From: Pseudomonadota bacterium
GTDB lineage: Bacteria > Myxococcota_A > UBA796 > GCA-2862545
Length of the DNA: 53,508 bases
Direction of reading: 5' to 3'
Assembly: GCA_002862545.1 (NCBI GenBank)
Contig: PKDJ01000295.1
Span: 1 to 53,508 of the forward strand
Made by a program: the position numbers and the translations under genes. Under the pieces are notes generated by a model. It had not been told where the DNA came from. It worked only from the letters and a program-made list of their open reading frames with translations, and searched no databases. How positions within the stretch are numbered: the first letter of the stretch is position 1; each line of letters begins with the position of its first letter. Shown here piece after piece: positions 27,191 through 35,536 of the stretch.

Positions 27191-29020
27191 TCAGATGGAG
27201 CCACGGTCGAACGCATCCTTGATCGCACGCGCCACCCCGAGGCCAACCCCCGGAACAGCCGCGATGGTCTCGACATCGGCCAGCGCCACGGCCTCGACGG
27301 AGCCGAGCTCCCGCAGCAGCGCCTTCCGTCGCTTTGGGCCGACCCCTGGAATGCCCTCCAGCGCACTGGCGAGGTTGGACGCACTGCGCACCTTGCGGTG
27401 GTAGCGCACCGCCGCCCGGTGGGTCTCGTCGCGCAGGTGCTGAAGAATGCGCAGTCCAGGATGAGAGGCCGGAAGCTTTAGGGGGTCTTTCCGATGCGGC
27501 AGAACCACCTTGTCCGTCGCGGATCGCTCCCCCCGGCGATGCTCGGTTCGGGGCTTGACGATCCCACAGACCGGCAGTGTGTGCAGCCCTAGATCCTCCA
27601 GCACCGCTGACGCGATGCCTAGCTGGCCCTTGCCACCATCGACCACCAGCAGGTCCGGCAGGAGGCCCTCGTCCAGTCCTCGACGCAGGCGCCGCTCGAG
27701 CACCTCACGCATGGACGCGTAGTCATCACTACCGACCACCGTCTTGATGCGGTAGCGGCGATACTCGGCACGTGCCGGACGCCCGTCGATGAACACCGCC
27801 ATGGCAGCCACTGGAGAGGTCCCCTGCAGGTTGGAGTTGTCGAAGCACTCCATCCGCCTCGGCGGCTCCGGCAGCTCCAGTGCCTCGGCCAGCTCCCCCA
27901 TCGCCCGCGCATGACGCTGAGCCTCGTCGGTCTCGGCGAGGTAGCGGACCCGCGCGTTCTCGGTGGCCAGATCCACGAGGCGCACCTTGGGACCACGCTG
28001 GGGCACCCGCAGGAACACGCGCTTCCCCCGACGCTCGGACAGCACCTCGGCCAGGGCAGCCGTGTCCGTGGGCAGCACTGGCAGGAGCACCTCGTCGGGA
28101 ATCGGAACCCCCGGCGCATACCAGGCGTTGATCAGCGAGGACAGGATCTCGGCATCCTCACCCACGAGAGCCGGCAGCATCCGAGCCAGAGGCTGTCCCA
28201 TCAGCCCTTCGCGTACCGGCAGCACCGCGATCGCCCCTTGCCTTCCCTCGCGGTACAGCCCCCACACGTCGCGCTCGCCGAGCCGGGTGTCGACGACCGA
28301 CTGTCTCTCCAGAGTCGCCTCGATGCTCACGATCAGGTCACGGACGCGCGCAGCCTTCTCGAACTCGAGTCGCTCCGCGTGATCGTGCATGCGCTCCCGG
28401 AGATGGGTGATGGCCTCCCGCTGCCGACCGCCGAGCATGAGCGTCGACTGCCTGGCGATCTCGGCGTAGTCCTCCGGAGCCACCGCCCCGACGCAGGGGG
28501 CGACACAGCGGCCCATCTGTGCGAGCAGGCACGGCCGTGAGCGGCTGCGCAGCACTTGATCCGTGCACGTACGCAGCGGGTAGGCCCGACTGACGAAGGC
28601 CAGCGTCTGCCGTGCCTTGGAGGCCGAGTGGTACGGGCCGAAGTAGCGGGCACGATCGGCCCGGACGCTTCGTGTGAGTGTGTAGCGCGGCCACTCCTGC
28701 GACAGGTCGATGCGCAGGTGGAGGAAGTTGCTGTCGTCCCTGAGCTTCACGTTGTACTTTGGACGATGCTTCTTGATGAGATGATTCTCGAGGAGAAGGG
28801 CCTCCTTCTCCGTCTCGGTCACCACGACGTCCACATCCTTGGCCCGTGAGACAAGAAATGGGACCATCGTGCGCTCGTCCGCTCCGCTGAGGTATTGCCT
28901 GACGCGCGCTCTCAGGTTGACCGCCTTGCCGACGTAGAGGACCTTTCCACGGGCATTCTTGAAGAGATAGACCCCTGACGAGGTCGGCAGATCGGCAGCG
29001 CGTTCTCGGAGCGAAGGCAT
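27191..29020 (-). CDS. uvrC: UvrABC excinuclease subunit C
   Basis: 609 residues, normal for UvrC, which makes both incisions around bulky DNA lesions after UvrB loading. GIY-YIG domain at the N-terminus (GVYLFKNARGKVLYVGKA, VTETEKEALLLENHLIK); UvrB-interacting helices (LEFEKAARVRDLI); RNase-H-like catalytic domain (RMECFDNSNLQGT, PDLLVVDGGKGQL); and two C-terminal helix-hairpin-helices (LEGIPGVGPKRRKALL, IAAVPGVGLGVARAI). A four-Cys cluster (RTCTDQVLRSRSRPCL, GRCVAPC) matches the iron-sulfur ligands described for UvrC. ATG 29020 fits better than an upstream GTG. Confidence 0.97.
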   Translation of the reverse strand: MPSLRERAADLPTSSGVYLFKNARGKVLYVGKAVNLRARVRQYLSGADERTMVPFLVSRAKDVDVVVTETEKEALLLENHLIKKHRPKYNVKLRDDSNFLHLRIDLSQEWPRYTLTRSVRADRARYFGPYHSASKARQTLAFVSRAYPLRTCTDQVLRSRSRPCLLAQMGRCVAPCVGAVAPEDYAEIARQSTLMLGGRQREAITHLRERMHDHAERLEFEKAARVRDLIVSIEATLERQSVVDTRLGERDVWGLYREGRQGAIAVLPVREGLMGQPLARMLPALVGEDAEILSSLINAWYAPGVPIPDEVLLPVLPTDTAALAEVLSERRGKRVFLRVPQRGPKVRLVDLATENARVRYLAETDEAQRHARAMGELAEALELPEPPRRMECFDNSNLQGTSPVAAMAVFIDGRPARAEYRRYRIKTVVGSDDYASMREVLERRLRRGLDEGLLPDLLVVDGGKGQLGIASAVLEDLGLHTLPVCGIVKPRTEHRRGERSATDKVVLPHRKDPLKLPASHPGLRILQHLRDETHRAAVRYHRKVRSASNLASALEGIPGVGPKRRKALLRELGSVEAVALADVETIAAVPGVGLGVARAIKDAFDRGSI

Positions 29021-29213
29021 GCCGAGGTGTACCGCGCGCAGCGTCACCTGACCGCAGCGTCGGCGTCATCCAGCGCAAGTCCCCTTGAACCCGCTGCGCA
29101 CGGTGGTTAAGCACGCGCCCGTTTCCCTTGAGGAGGCGGCGATGTCTGCGCAGTGAGTGCACACATCGGTTTGGACGCGGCCAAGCGCGGCGCTAGAGCG
29201 CGGTGGAGTTCGG

Positions 29214-32192
29214 ATGAGTCGGGTGGACAAGGCGATGGCCGGCGGGCGCTTGGGCGTCGCGCTGGGGGCAGCGATCCTCCGAGATGCCGAGGTCATGCGG
29301 CAGCTCTCGCAGCGGTCTTCGCTGCAGCCGATGGCTCTCAGCGGTCCGGCAGTGGCACCTCTCGGGCCTGTCAACGACAAGCGGCTGCTGCGCGCGATCG
29401 CCCAGCAGAACGGCGTGGTTTGCCTGGTCGAGCCCCAGCTGGAAGACGTTCCCGGGCTCTCCAAGCTCGGCAAGATCTGCAGCCGCTCGAAGCACAAGCC
29501 GACCGTGCTCGTCATCGCTCGCAGCTACAACCCGTTTACCTTCGGTAGCGCGCTGCAGGGGCTCCGCGTGGAGCACGTGAAGGCTCGCGGACGCGACTGG
29601 GTGAAGTCGCTTCCGATGCCTCCCGAGGCCGAGTCCCTGCCCGCCCTCGAGGTACCTGCCACTCAGAAGCGCGCCAAGGGCGGCGGCATCCCCGCGCCGC
29701 GCCTCGAGTTCGTCGGCCGTGAAGACGAGATGGCCGCGCTCGGCGAGCACCTGGCCGGCCCGGGTCCGATCGTGGTCTCCGGCCCGAGCGGTGTCGGCAA
29801 GACCTGGCTGGTCGAGCATGCCCTCGCGGCCTCCGAGCTCGAGCGCCTGCCCGACCTCCGGCTGAGCTGGTCCAGCGGTGCCGACACTCTCCTCGCCCGC
29901 CTCGCGACCCTGCTGTCCGACGCCGGCGTCGACACCCTCACCGAGAAGCTGAAGGCGCCACACACCTTCCTCGAGCTCATCCCAGCGATGATCGAGGCGC
30001 TCCAGAGCGCCGAGGGCACCGCCAACAAGGTGATGGTGATTCACGGCCTCGAGTTCGGTCTGGGCCGCGACCACGACTTCTTCCGGCGCAGCCGCCTGGA
30101 GCTCTTGCTCTTCGCCTTGCTCACCTCGACCTTCCCGCTGCGCCTGCTGTTCGTCAGCTCGCGCCAGCCCAGCTTCGATCGCGAGGGCCTGGGCGGTGAG
30201 CTGAGGCGCCTGGAGGTCGGCGGCGTCAAGGGTCGCTTCTTCTACGACATCTTCCAGTCCTACAAGGTCGGGGAGTTCCCGCGCGACAAGATGGGGCCGA
30301 TCTCCGATCGGGTCCATGGGCACCCGATGGCCGCACGCACCTACGCCATCGAGGTTCGCGAGCGGCAAGACGGCGAGGCTCTCCTCGACGACGCCAAGTT
30401 CCTCAAGATGGAGGCCATCGGCGACATCGAGCCCATCCGCAAGCGCCAGCAGAAGCGAGTCGAGAAGCTGGACAAGTCGGCTCGGGGTGCCCTGGCCTTC
30501 CTCGCCCACCTCGAGTACCCGGTCGACGGCACCGTGCTCGCCGATCTCGGCATCAAGCGCAACACGCGCCTCACGCTGCTCTCGCTCGGCCTGCTCGACA
30601 TGGTCGGCACGGAGGAGGCCAAGCGCTACCGCGTGCATCCACAGATCCGCGGCTTGCTCTCCCGTCGCGAGATCTCCGACTTCGACAGCTACGCGAACCT
30701 CGGCGATCTGTACCGTCGGCTCTACGAGCGTGCATCTGGCCCCGTCGAGCAGCTGGCCTGCAAGCAGGAGGCGAACCGGCTGTACGTCTCCGGTCGACGC
30801 CCTCGCAACCGAGGCCAGATGGAGCTGCCTGACCAAGACGCGTGGCTCGACAGCACCGTGGGCATGCTCCGCAGCCGCACGCCGCGGCTCGAGGCCGCCG
30901 ATCAGCGGGCCCGCGAGGCGACCAACAAGGACGCGTCGAACAGCGATGCCTGGTTGATGCGCCTCGAGGCGATGCAGAAGCTCAACGCCAAGTTCGAGGA
31001 CTACGAGAAGGTCGCCCAAGAGGCCCTCGAGAAGGCCGCGGTCCCTGAGCTGTGCCAGCAGGTGGCCACCTTCTGGCTCCAGCGCCGCCAGCGCGTCCGG
31101 GCGATCGCCTACCTCGAGGCCGGTATCGCCCTGATGCCTGACCAGAGCCGCCTCAAGACGCGCCTGGCCTCCCTGCTCTTCCGGCAGGGTCGACGCCCCG
31201 AGGCCATTCAGCTCCTCGAGGAGGCGATGGCTGCCGACCCCATGCTGCCCGATGCCTACGGGTTGCTGGGCCAGGCACGGCGTGAGGAGGGCCTGCCCGC
31301 CATGGCTGATGCAGAGCAGCTGCTCCGCGAGGCTGTCCGGCTTGCACCCGAGGACATCACCCAGGTGGCGCGCCTGACCGACTACATGATGAGCCGCGCG
31401 CGGGTCGATCTCGACAACCAGGAGGCACTGCGGGAGGAGGCCCGTGAGATGCTCACCGAGAGCCTCAAGGCCACCCGGCGCCCGGTTCCCGAGAGCCAGC
31501 TCCAGCTGGCTACGCTGCTGCGTGAGAGCGGCGGCGACCTCGAGCGTGCGCGCTGGCTGCTCGGCAAGGCCCGCAAGTCGACCGATCGGCAGCATGGGCG
31601 CACCCTCCGCATCCGCGTCGAGCAGGCCCTCGTGTCCCTCGCCGCTGGAGACATCGACACGGCCGAGAAGCAGCTGCGCGAGATCATCCAGCGTGATCCC
31701 ACGAACGCGGCCGCCTTCGCCGGCCTCGGCCACGTGCTCGAGGCCCGGGAGATGTACATCCCTGCGCACGCCGAGTACCAGCGTGCAAAGGAGCGCTCCG
31801 CTCAGAACAGCCTCGAGTGCCTGTTCTACGACCAGAACTTGGTGCGCATGCAGGCGGTCATCGAAGCCCAGGCCGCCGGACTCCTCGATCAGCCCGTGGC
31901 TGCTAGCGACTCCGACGACAGCATTGCACCTCCGGCTCCGTTCGAGCCCAAGGTGAAGCGACGGTCCGACCGCGAGATGCAGGCTGCCCGGACCGAGCCC
32001 ACCGCGACCGAGGCCGCAGACGAGGCCACCGACGCACCGGAAGAGGCCCCTGAGGCCACCGATGCCCAGGAAGAGGCCTCTGAGGCTGTTGAGGCCCCCG
32101 AGGAGACCGCCGACGCCTCGGAAGAGAGCCCCGTGGCTACCGACGACGCCTCTCCCGCAGAGGCCGGAGCCGAGCAGGCCGCCGAGGAGTGA
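29214..32192 (+). CDS. STAND-type ATPase with winged-helix and TPR-like repeats
   Basis: 992 residues from ATG 29214 (GGAG with 5-nt spacing). An unrecognised N-terminal domain of about 150 residues is followed by FVGREDEMAAL and a P-loop SGPSGVGKTW (190-197 for the core), a sensor-like LLFVSSRQPSF, and a winged-helix region (GVKGRFFYDIFQ through YRVHPQIRGLLSRR). Residues about 555-890 are helical TPR-like repeats (QGRRPEAIQLLEEAMAADP, GDIDTAEKQLREIIQRDP). The tail is an acidic Glu/Ala/Pro/Thr repeat. The expected Walker B reads VMVIHGLEF, without the usual aspartate. STAND proteins are regulatory switches in signalling or defence; the neighbours do not indicate which. Convergent with the CarH-type gene. 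Confidence 0.75.
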   Translation: MSRVDKAMAGGRLGVALGAAILRDAEVMRQLSQRSSLQPMALSGPAVAPLGPVNDKRLLRAIAQQNGVVCLVEPQLEDVPGLSKLGKICSRSKHKPTVLVIARSYNPFTFGSALQGLRVEHVKARGRDWVKSLPMPPEAESLPALEVPATQKRAKGGGIPAPRLEFVGREDEMAALGEHLAGPGPIVVSGPSGVGKTWLVEHALAASELERLPDLRLSWSSGADTLLARLATLLSDAGVDTLTEKLKAPHTFLELIPAMIEALQSAEGTANKVMVIHGLEFGLGRDHDFFRRSRLELLLFALLTSTFPLRLLFVSSRQPSFDREGLGGELRRLEVGGVKGRFFYDIFQSYKVGEFPRDKMGPISDRVHGHPMAARTYAIEVRERQDGEALLDDAKFLKMEAIGDIEPIRKRQQKRVEKLDKSARGALAFLAHLEYPVDGTVLADLGIKRNTRLTLLSLGLLDMVGTEEAKRYRVHPQIRGLLSRREISDFDSYANLGDLYRRLYERASGPVEQLACKQEANRLYVSGRRPRNRGQMELPDQDAWLDSTVGMLRSRTPRLEAADQRAREATNKDASNSDAWLMRLEAMQKLNAKFEDYEKVAQEALEKAAVPELCQQVATFWLQRRQRVRAIAYLEAGIALMPDQSRLKTRLASLLFRQGRRPEAIQLLEEAMAADPMLPDAYGLLGQARREEGLPAMADAEQLLREAVRLAPEDITQVARLTDYMMSRARVDLDNQEALREEAREMLTESLKATRRPVPESQLQLATLLRESGGDLERARWLLGKARKSTDRQHGRTLRIRVEQALVSLAAGDIDTAEKQLREIIQRDPTNAAAFAGLGHVLEAREMYIPAHAEYQRAKERSAQNSLECLFYDQNLVRMQAVIEAQAAGLLDQPVAASDSDDSIAPPAPFEPKVKRRSDREMQAARTEPTATEAADEATDAPEEAPEATDAQEEASEAVEAPEETADASEESPVATDDASPAEAGAEQAAEE

Positions 32193-32224
32193 GCGCGCCG
32201 GGCGTCCTCCGACGAGGAGGGCGC

Positions 32225-32255
32225 CGTGTCGCCGCGCCCGCCATCGAGCGACACG
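32225..32255. terminator. Candidate bidirectional terminator hairpin
   Basis: Inverted repeat CGTGTCGC (32225-32232) and GCGACACG (32248-32255), an 8-bp perfect stem with a 15-nt loop, lies between the convergent STAND ATPase and CarH-like genes. There is no T-run, as for the other hairpins in this GC-rich window. Confidence 0.4.
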
Positions 32256-32261
32256 CGCTGC

Positions 32262-33173
32262 CTACATCGGCAGCGTGTCCGCCCAGCTTGCGAGGTGACT
32301 CAGCGTGTCGAGCCGCTCGACATCGGGGGCGTCCGCGGGTGCGCCGCCCCCGCCCACGGCCAGTCGCACGTGGTCGGGCAGGCGCGCGCGGAGTGTCAGC
32401 AGGTTGGCACGCGCCTCGTTGGGAACCGAGAAGGGCGAGATGCTGAGCACGACAGCCACGGATTCGCTCACGTCGACACACCGCTCGATGTCTGCCACAG
32501 GGTTGTTTGCCCCTAGGAACACCACTCGGCGTGCACGAGTGGACAGGACGGTGGCCGCGAGATGGAGCCCGAGGTCGTGCTGCTCACCCGGCAGCGTGGC
32601 GCACACGATGGGTGCGCCCGCAGCCCGGTCGGTCATCTGGCACCACAACGCGGAAAGGAACGCCCGGAGCCTCTCCGTCGCGAAGTGTTCGTGGAACACG
32701 TCGAGCTCTTGGGCCTTCCACGCTCGCCCGATCCCGTTGAGGTAGGGCACTACCCGCTCTTCCAAGAACCGCATCGCGCCAAGACGGGCGTACTCGGTCC
32801 GGAACCCGCGCTCGAGGGCAACCCCGTCGAGCCGAGCAGAGGCATCGATCCAGTCTTGAAGCTGCCAGTCCGAGCCGGTGTCGAGGGTCGGCGCCCGAGG
32901 TCGAACGAGCTGCTTCAGCTCGGACAGCTGCAGTCCCATGACCTGCTTTGGCCGGTGACCGCGCGAGAGGGCGTGGCTGATGAGGATCAGGTGCGGGACG
33001 AGCCCTGCATCGTACAGGCGCTGGTTGTTCGCAGACCGCAGCGGGGCGGGAAATCCATACCGCCGCTCCCAGGTGCGGAGCGTGTTGGCGGGGATATTCG
33101 TGGCTCGACTGATGGCGCCGATCGTCATCACGCCCGCTGCTGCCGGAAGGTCGGCCTCGCGGTTGTTCCCCAT
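32262..33173 (-). CDS. CarH/LitR-type MerR-family B12-dependent light-responsive regulator
   Basis: 303 residues. A MerR winged-helix DNA-binding domain (MTIGAISRATNIPANTLR, TWERRYGFPAP) is followed by a four-helix cobalamin-cap region with the W-x9-EH signature (Trp152, Glu162, His163) and a Rossmann B12-binding domain with E-x-H-x-x-G (Glu197, His199, Gly202). That combination defines the adenosylcobalamin photoreceptors of the CarH/LitR family, which repress in the dark and release DNA in light. The residue after Trp152 is Lys153, where Thermus CarH has the His that ligates cobalt after photolysis. Four TGAACA-type hexamers lie in the upstream region shared with an aldehyde dehydrogenase gene. 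Confidence 0.88.
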   Translation of the reverse strand: MGNNREADLPAAAGVMTIGAISRATNIPANTLRTWERRYGFPAPLRSANNQRLYDAGLVPHLILISHALSRGHRPKQVMGLQLSELKQLVRPRAPTLDTGSDWQLQDWIDASARLDGVALERGFRTEYARLGAMRFLEERVVPYLNGIGRAWKAQELDVFHEHFATERLRAFLSALWCQMTDRAAGAPIVCATLPGEQHDLGLHLAATVLSTRARRVVFLGANNPVADIERCVDVSESVAVVLSISPFSVPNEARANLLTLRARLPDHVRLAVGGGGAPADAPDVERLDTLSHLASWADTLPM

Positions 33174-33193
33174 GCGGTCACCAGGGTCGAGGG

Positions 33194-33447
33194 TTGAACA
33201 TCAATTGAGTGGCCCAGTCAGTCGTCGCGCGGACTTTGACCAGAAACACTCGCCCATACTTGTTCACGACTAGCACAAGCTGAGCAGCCGCGCCTGCCTG
33301 CGGGCGTCGGCGGGACAGAACTCAGCACCCAAGGACCATTACGCCGGCCCCCACCAACCTCCATCCCAAGCGGGTTCCGCCCATCCTCCCTAGAGTATAG
33401 ACCCTGCGACGGAAGGTGCGCAATTAATGAACAAATCCTCTTGAACA
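33194..33447. promoter_or_regulatory. Candidate operator region with four TGAACA/TGTTCA hexamers
   Basis: The 359-bp gap between the divergent regulator and aldehyde dehydrogenase genes is locally AT-rich. It contains TTGAACA at 33194-33200, TGTTCA at 33261-33266, TGAACA at 33428-33433 and TTGAACA at 33441-33447; the last two are direct repeats 14 bp apart. A TCAATTGA palindrome lies near 33202. TATAGA near 33395 could be a -10 for the dehydrogenase, but without a good -35. MerR/CarH operators are built from short repeats resembling TGTACA, so these are reasonable candidate sites. I see no gene in the gap. Confidence 0.4.
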
Positions 33448-33532
33448 GCTGAGCCCAGGACCGCCGCCAGCGAGCACTCTCCGGCATGCACCGTTCTCGA
33501 GCCGGAGGGTATTGGCCCCTGGGAGGTGAGTG

Positions 33533-34885
33533 ATGAGGTCCATCGATCCGTGGTGCCGAGAGATCCTCAGGCACTGGACGCCGCACGCTCCGGCCGAGGT
33601 CGAGGCCCTGGTCGCCTCGGCGGTCGACGCCCAGGTCTCGTGGCGTCGGCTCTCCTTCGACGCGCGCGCGGTACCTCTCCGCCGCATCGCCGCGCTCCTG
33701 CGCGAGCGCGAAGAGCGCTACGGTCGCCTGATGACCCGCGAGATGGGCAAGCCCATCGAGCAAGCGCGCGCAGAGATCCGCAAGTGCGCGGTCGTCTGCG
33801 ATCACTACGCCGAGCACGCAGCGGCACTGCTCGCTCACGAGCCTGTAGACGTAGGAGACGAGGGCGCAATGCTCCGCTTCGACCCGCTCGGAGTGGTCCT
33901 GTCCATCATGCCGTGGAACTTCCCGTGGTGGCAGGTGCTGCGCTTCGCGGCGCCCGCCCTGATGGCCGGAAATGCCGTCCTGGTGAAGCACGCCGAGAAC
34001 ACCCTCGGCTGTGGCGAGGCCATCGCACAGCTGGTCCTGGAGGCGGGACTCCCCGAGGGACTCCTGCAGCACGTCATCGTCGAGGTCGATCGGATCCCCC
34101 CCCTGATCGCGGACCCCCGCATCGCCGCAGTCACACTGACCGGCAGCGATCGTGCGGGCCGGGCCGTGGCCTCCGCAGCTGGCTCGAGCCTCAAGCGCAC
34201 AGTCCTCGAGCTTGGCGGCTCGGACCCCTTCATCGTCCTCGAGGATGCCGATCTCGACATGGCAGTCCGCGGCGCGATTGCTGGGCGGACGCAGAACTCG
34301 GGGCAGAGCTGTGTGGCCGCCAAGCGCTTCGTCGTTCTTCGCGATGTCGCCGAGCCCTTCATCGAGCGCTTCGCTGCAGCGCTCGCTGACCTTCGGGTCG
34401 GCGATCCCAGACGTGACGACACGGACATCGGCCCCTTGGCCCGGCCCGATCTGCTGGCCACCCTCGCAGACCAGGTCGACGCTTCTGTGGCAGCGGGGGC
34501 GCGCGTGATGGTCGGGGGAGCACCCGACGGCCCCTGCTACCCACCGACACTGCTGGTCGACGTTCCGACTCACTCTCCTGCGGCAAGGGAGGAGCTCTTC
34601 GGCCCCGTAGCCGCCGTCTTCGTGGTGGATGACGAAGAGAGTGCTGTCGCGCTTGCAAATGACACCCGCTTCGGGCTGGCAGCCTCGATCTGGACCCGAG
34701 ACCTCCCGCGCGCGCAGCGCATTGCAGCGCGGCTCGAGACCGGAGGGGTCTTCGTCAACCGCATCCCCATCTCCGATCCACGACACCCCTTCGGCGGAAT
34801 CCGAGACTCCGGCTACGGCCGTGAGCTCGGACGTGAGGGCATCCGCGAGTTCGTCAACGTCAAGACGGTTCGCTGGGTCCGCTGA
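33533..34885 (+). CDS. NAD(P)-dependent aldehyde dehydrogenase (succinate-semialdehyde dehydrogenase-like)
   Basis: 450 residues from ATG 33533 (GGAGG with 6-nt spacing). It oxidises an aldehyde to an acid with NAD(P)+. Seen: SIMPWNFPWWQVLRFAAPAL (cofactor/substrate channel), VTLTGSDRAGR, VLELGGSDPFIV (general-base Glu226), NSGQSCVAAKR (nucleophile Cys260) and EELFGPVAAVF. The PWNFPWWQVLR pattern and compact length match the SSADH-type subgroup (GabD/YneI-like). Substrate not certain. It is divergent from the CarH-type regulator, so light control through cobalamin is possible. Confidence 0.9.
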   Translation: MRSIDPWCREILRHWTPHAPAEVEALVASAVDAQVSWRRLSFDARAVPLRRIAALLREREERYGRLMTREMGKPIEQARAEIRKCAVVCDHYAEHAAALLAHEPVDVGDEGAMLRFDPLGVVLSIMPWNFPWWQVLRFAAPALMAGNAVLVKHAENTLGCGEAIAQLVLEAGLPEGLLQHVIVEVDRIPPLIADPRIAAVTLTGSDRAGRAVASAAGSSLKRTVLELGGSDPFIVLEDADLDMAVRGAIAGRTQNSGQSCVAAKRFVVLRDVAEPFIERFAAALADLRVGDPRRDDTDIGPLARPDLLATLADQVDASVAAGARVMVGGAPDGPCYPPTLLVDVPTHSPAAREELFGPVAAVFVVDDEESAVALANDTRFGLAASIWTRDLPRAQRIAARLETGGVFVNRIPISDPRHPFGGIRDSGYGRELGREGIREFVNVKTVRWVR

Positions 34886-34906
34886 CCCACTCTGATGCTC
34901 TGCCGC

Positions 34907-35425
34907 TCAGCGCGCCGCGAGCGGAGCGACTCTAGCATCCAGGTCGCAGAGATCTCGGAGCTTGCTGCGCACCGCCTCCAGCGTCGTCGGAAGACCCAGG
35001 AATGCCGAGCCGGGAAGCAGGCGGCGCGACCGGGCTCGATCTTGCTCGTACGGGGACAGCAGCACCGTCGAGGCACGAGAGCGCCTGACCAGGCGACGCA
35101 CGAGCGGATCGGCGAGAGCGACGTGGCGCCGCCCAAAGAGCGCGACGCGGGGAACCTCTCCGTGAAGGGCTCGGAGCCGGGTTGGAACCACCGTGACGCG
35201 CCAGTGGCGATGACTCGCACGGAGCCCCTCGAGCAGCCCTGACTCATCGAGGTGAGGATCTCCCTCGAACCACCACAGGTCCTGCCTCGGAAGCGCCCGT
35301 CGGGGCTCAGCGCCCGTCGGCGTCGCGACGAACATCTGACCGCAGTGAGGGCAAGGCACCAGGGCGCCCAGGTCGATTTGGGAAACCTGGGCTTCCCTGG
35401 TGCAATGCCAGCAAGTAAGGAGCAT
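34907..35425 (-). CDS. Zinc-ribbon protein of unknown function
   Basis: 172 residues from ATG 35425. The first 30 residues hold a zinc ribbon (LTCWHCTREA, VPCPHCGQMF). The rest is a soluble, Arg-rich alpha/beta region with VTVVPTRLRAL, RVALFGRRHVALADPL and STVLLSPYEQDRARSRRLLP; I do not recognise it. It is divergent from the fibrinogen-like lipoprotein gene (111 bp between starts) and convergent with the aldehyde dehydrogenase gene. Confidence 0.6.
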   Translation of the reverse strand: MLLTCWHCTREAQVSQIDLGALVPCPHCGQMFVATPTGAEPRRALPRQDLWWFEGDPHLDESGLLEGLRASHRHWRVTVVPTRLRALHGEVPRVALFGRRHVALADPLVRRLVRRSRASTVLLSPYEQDRARSRRLLPGSAFLGLPTTLEAVRSKLRDLCDLDARVAPLAAR

Positions 35426-35536
35426 GGGCTCCTGGGGGGGTGTGCCTTCATGGTACCGCCACGAGTCCGGAACAGACTGTGCCCACCCTTTCAGCCGCCG
35501 GACGATGTACGCTCCCGGCGCTGCGAAGGTCGCTGG

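Noticed and set aside
29193..31769. 858-codon minus-strand ORF opposite the STAND ATPase
   Set aside because: Antisense shadow: Leu/Glu/Gly-rich with no domain, whereas the other strand has P-loop and TPR features.
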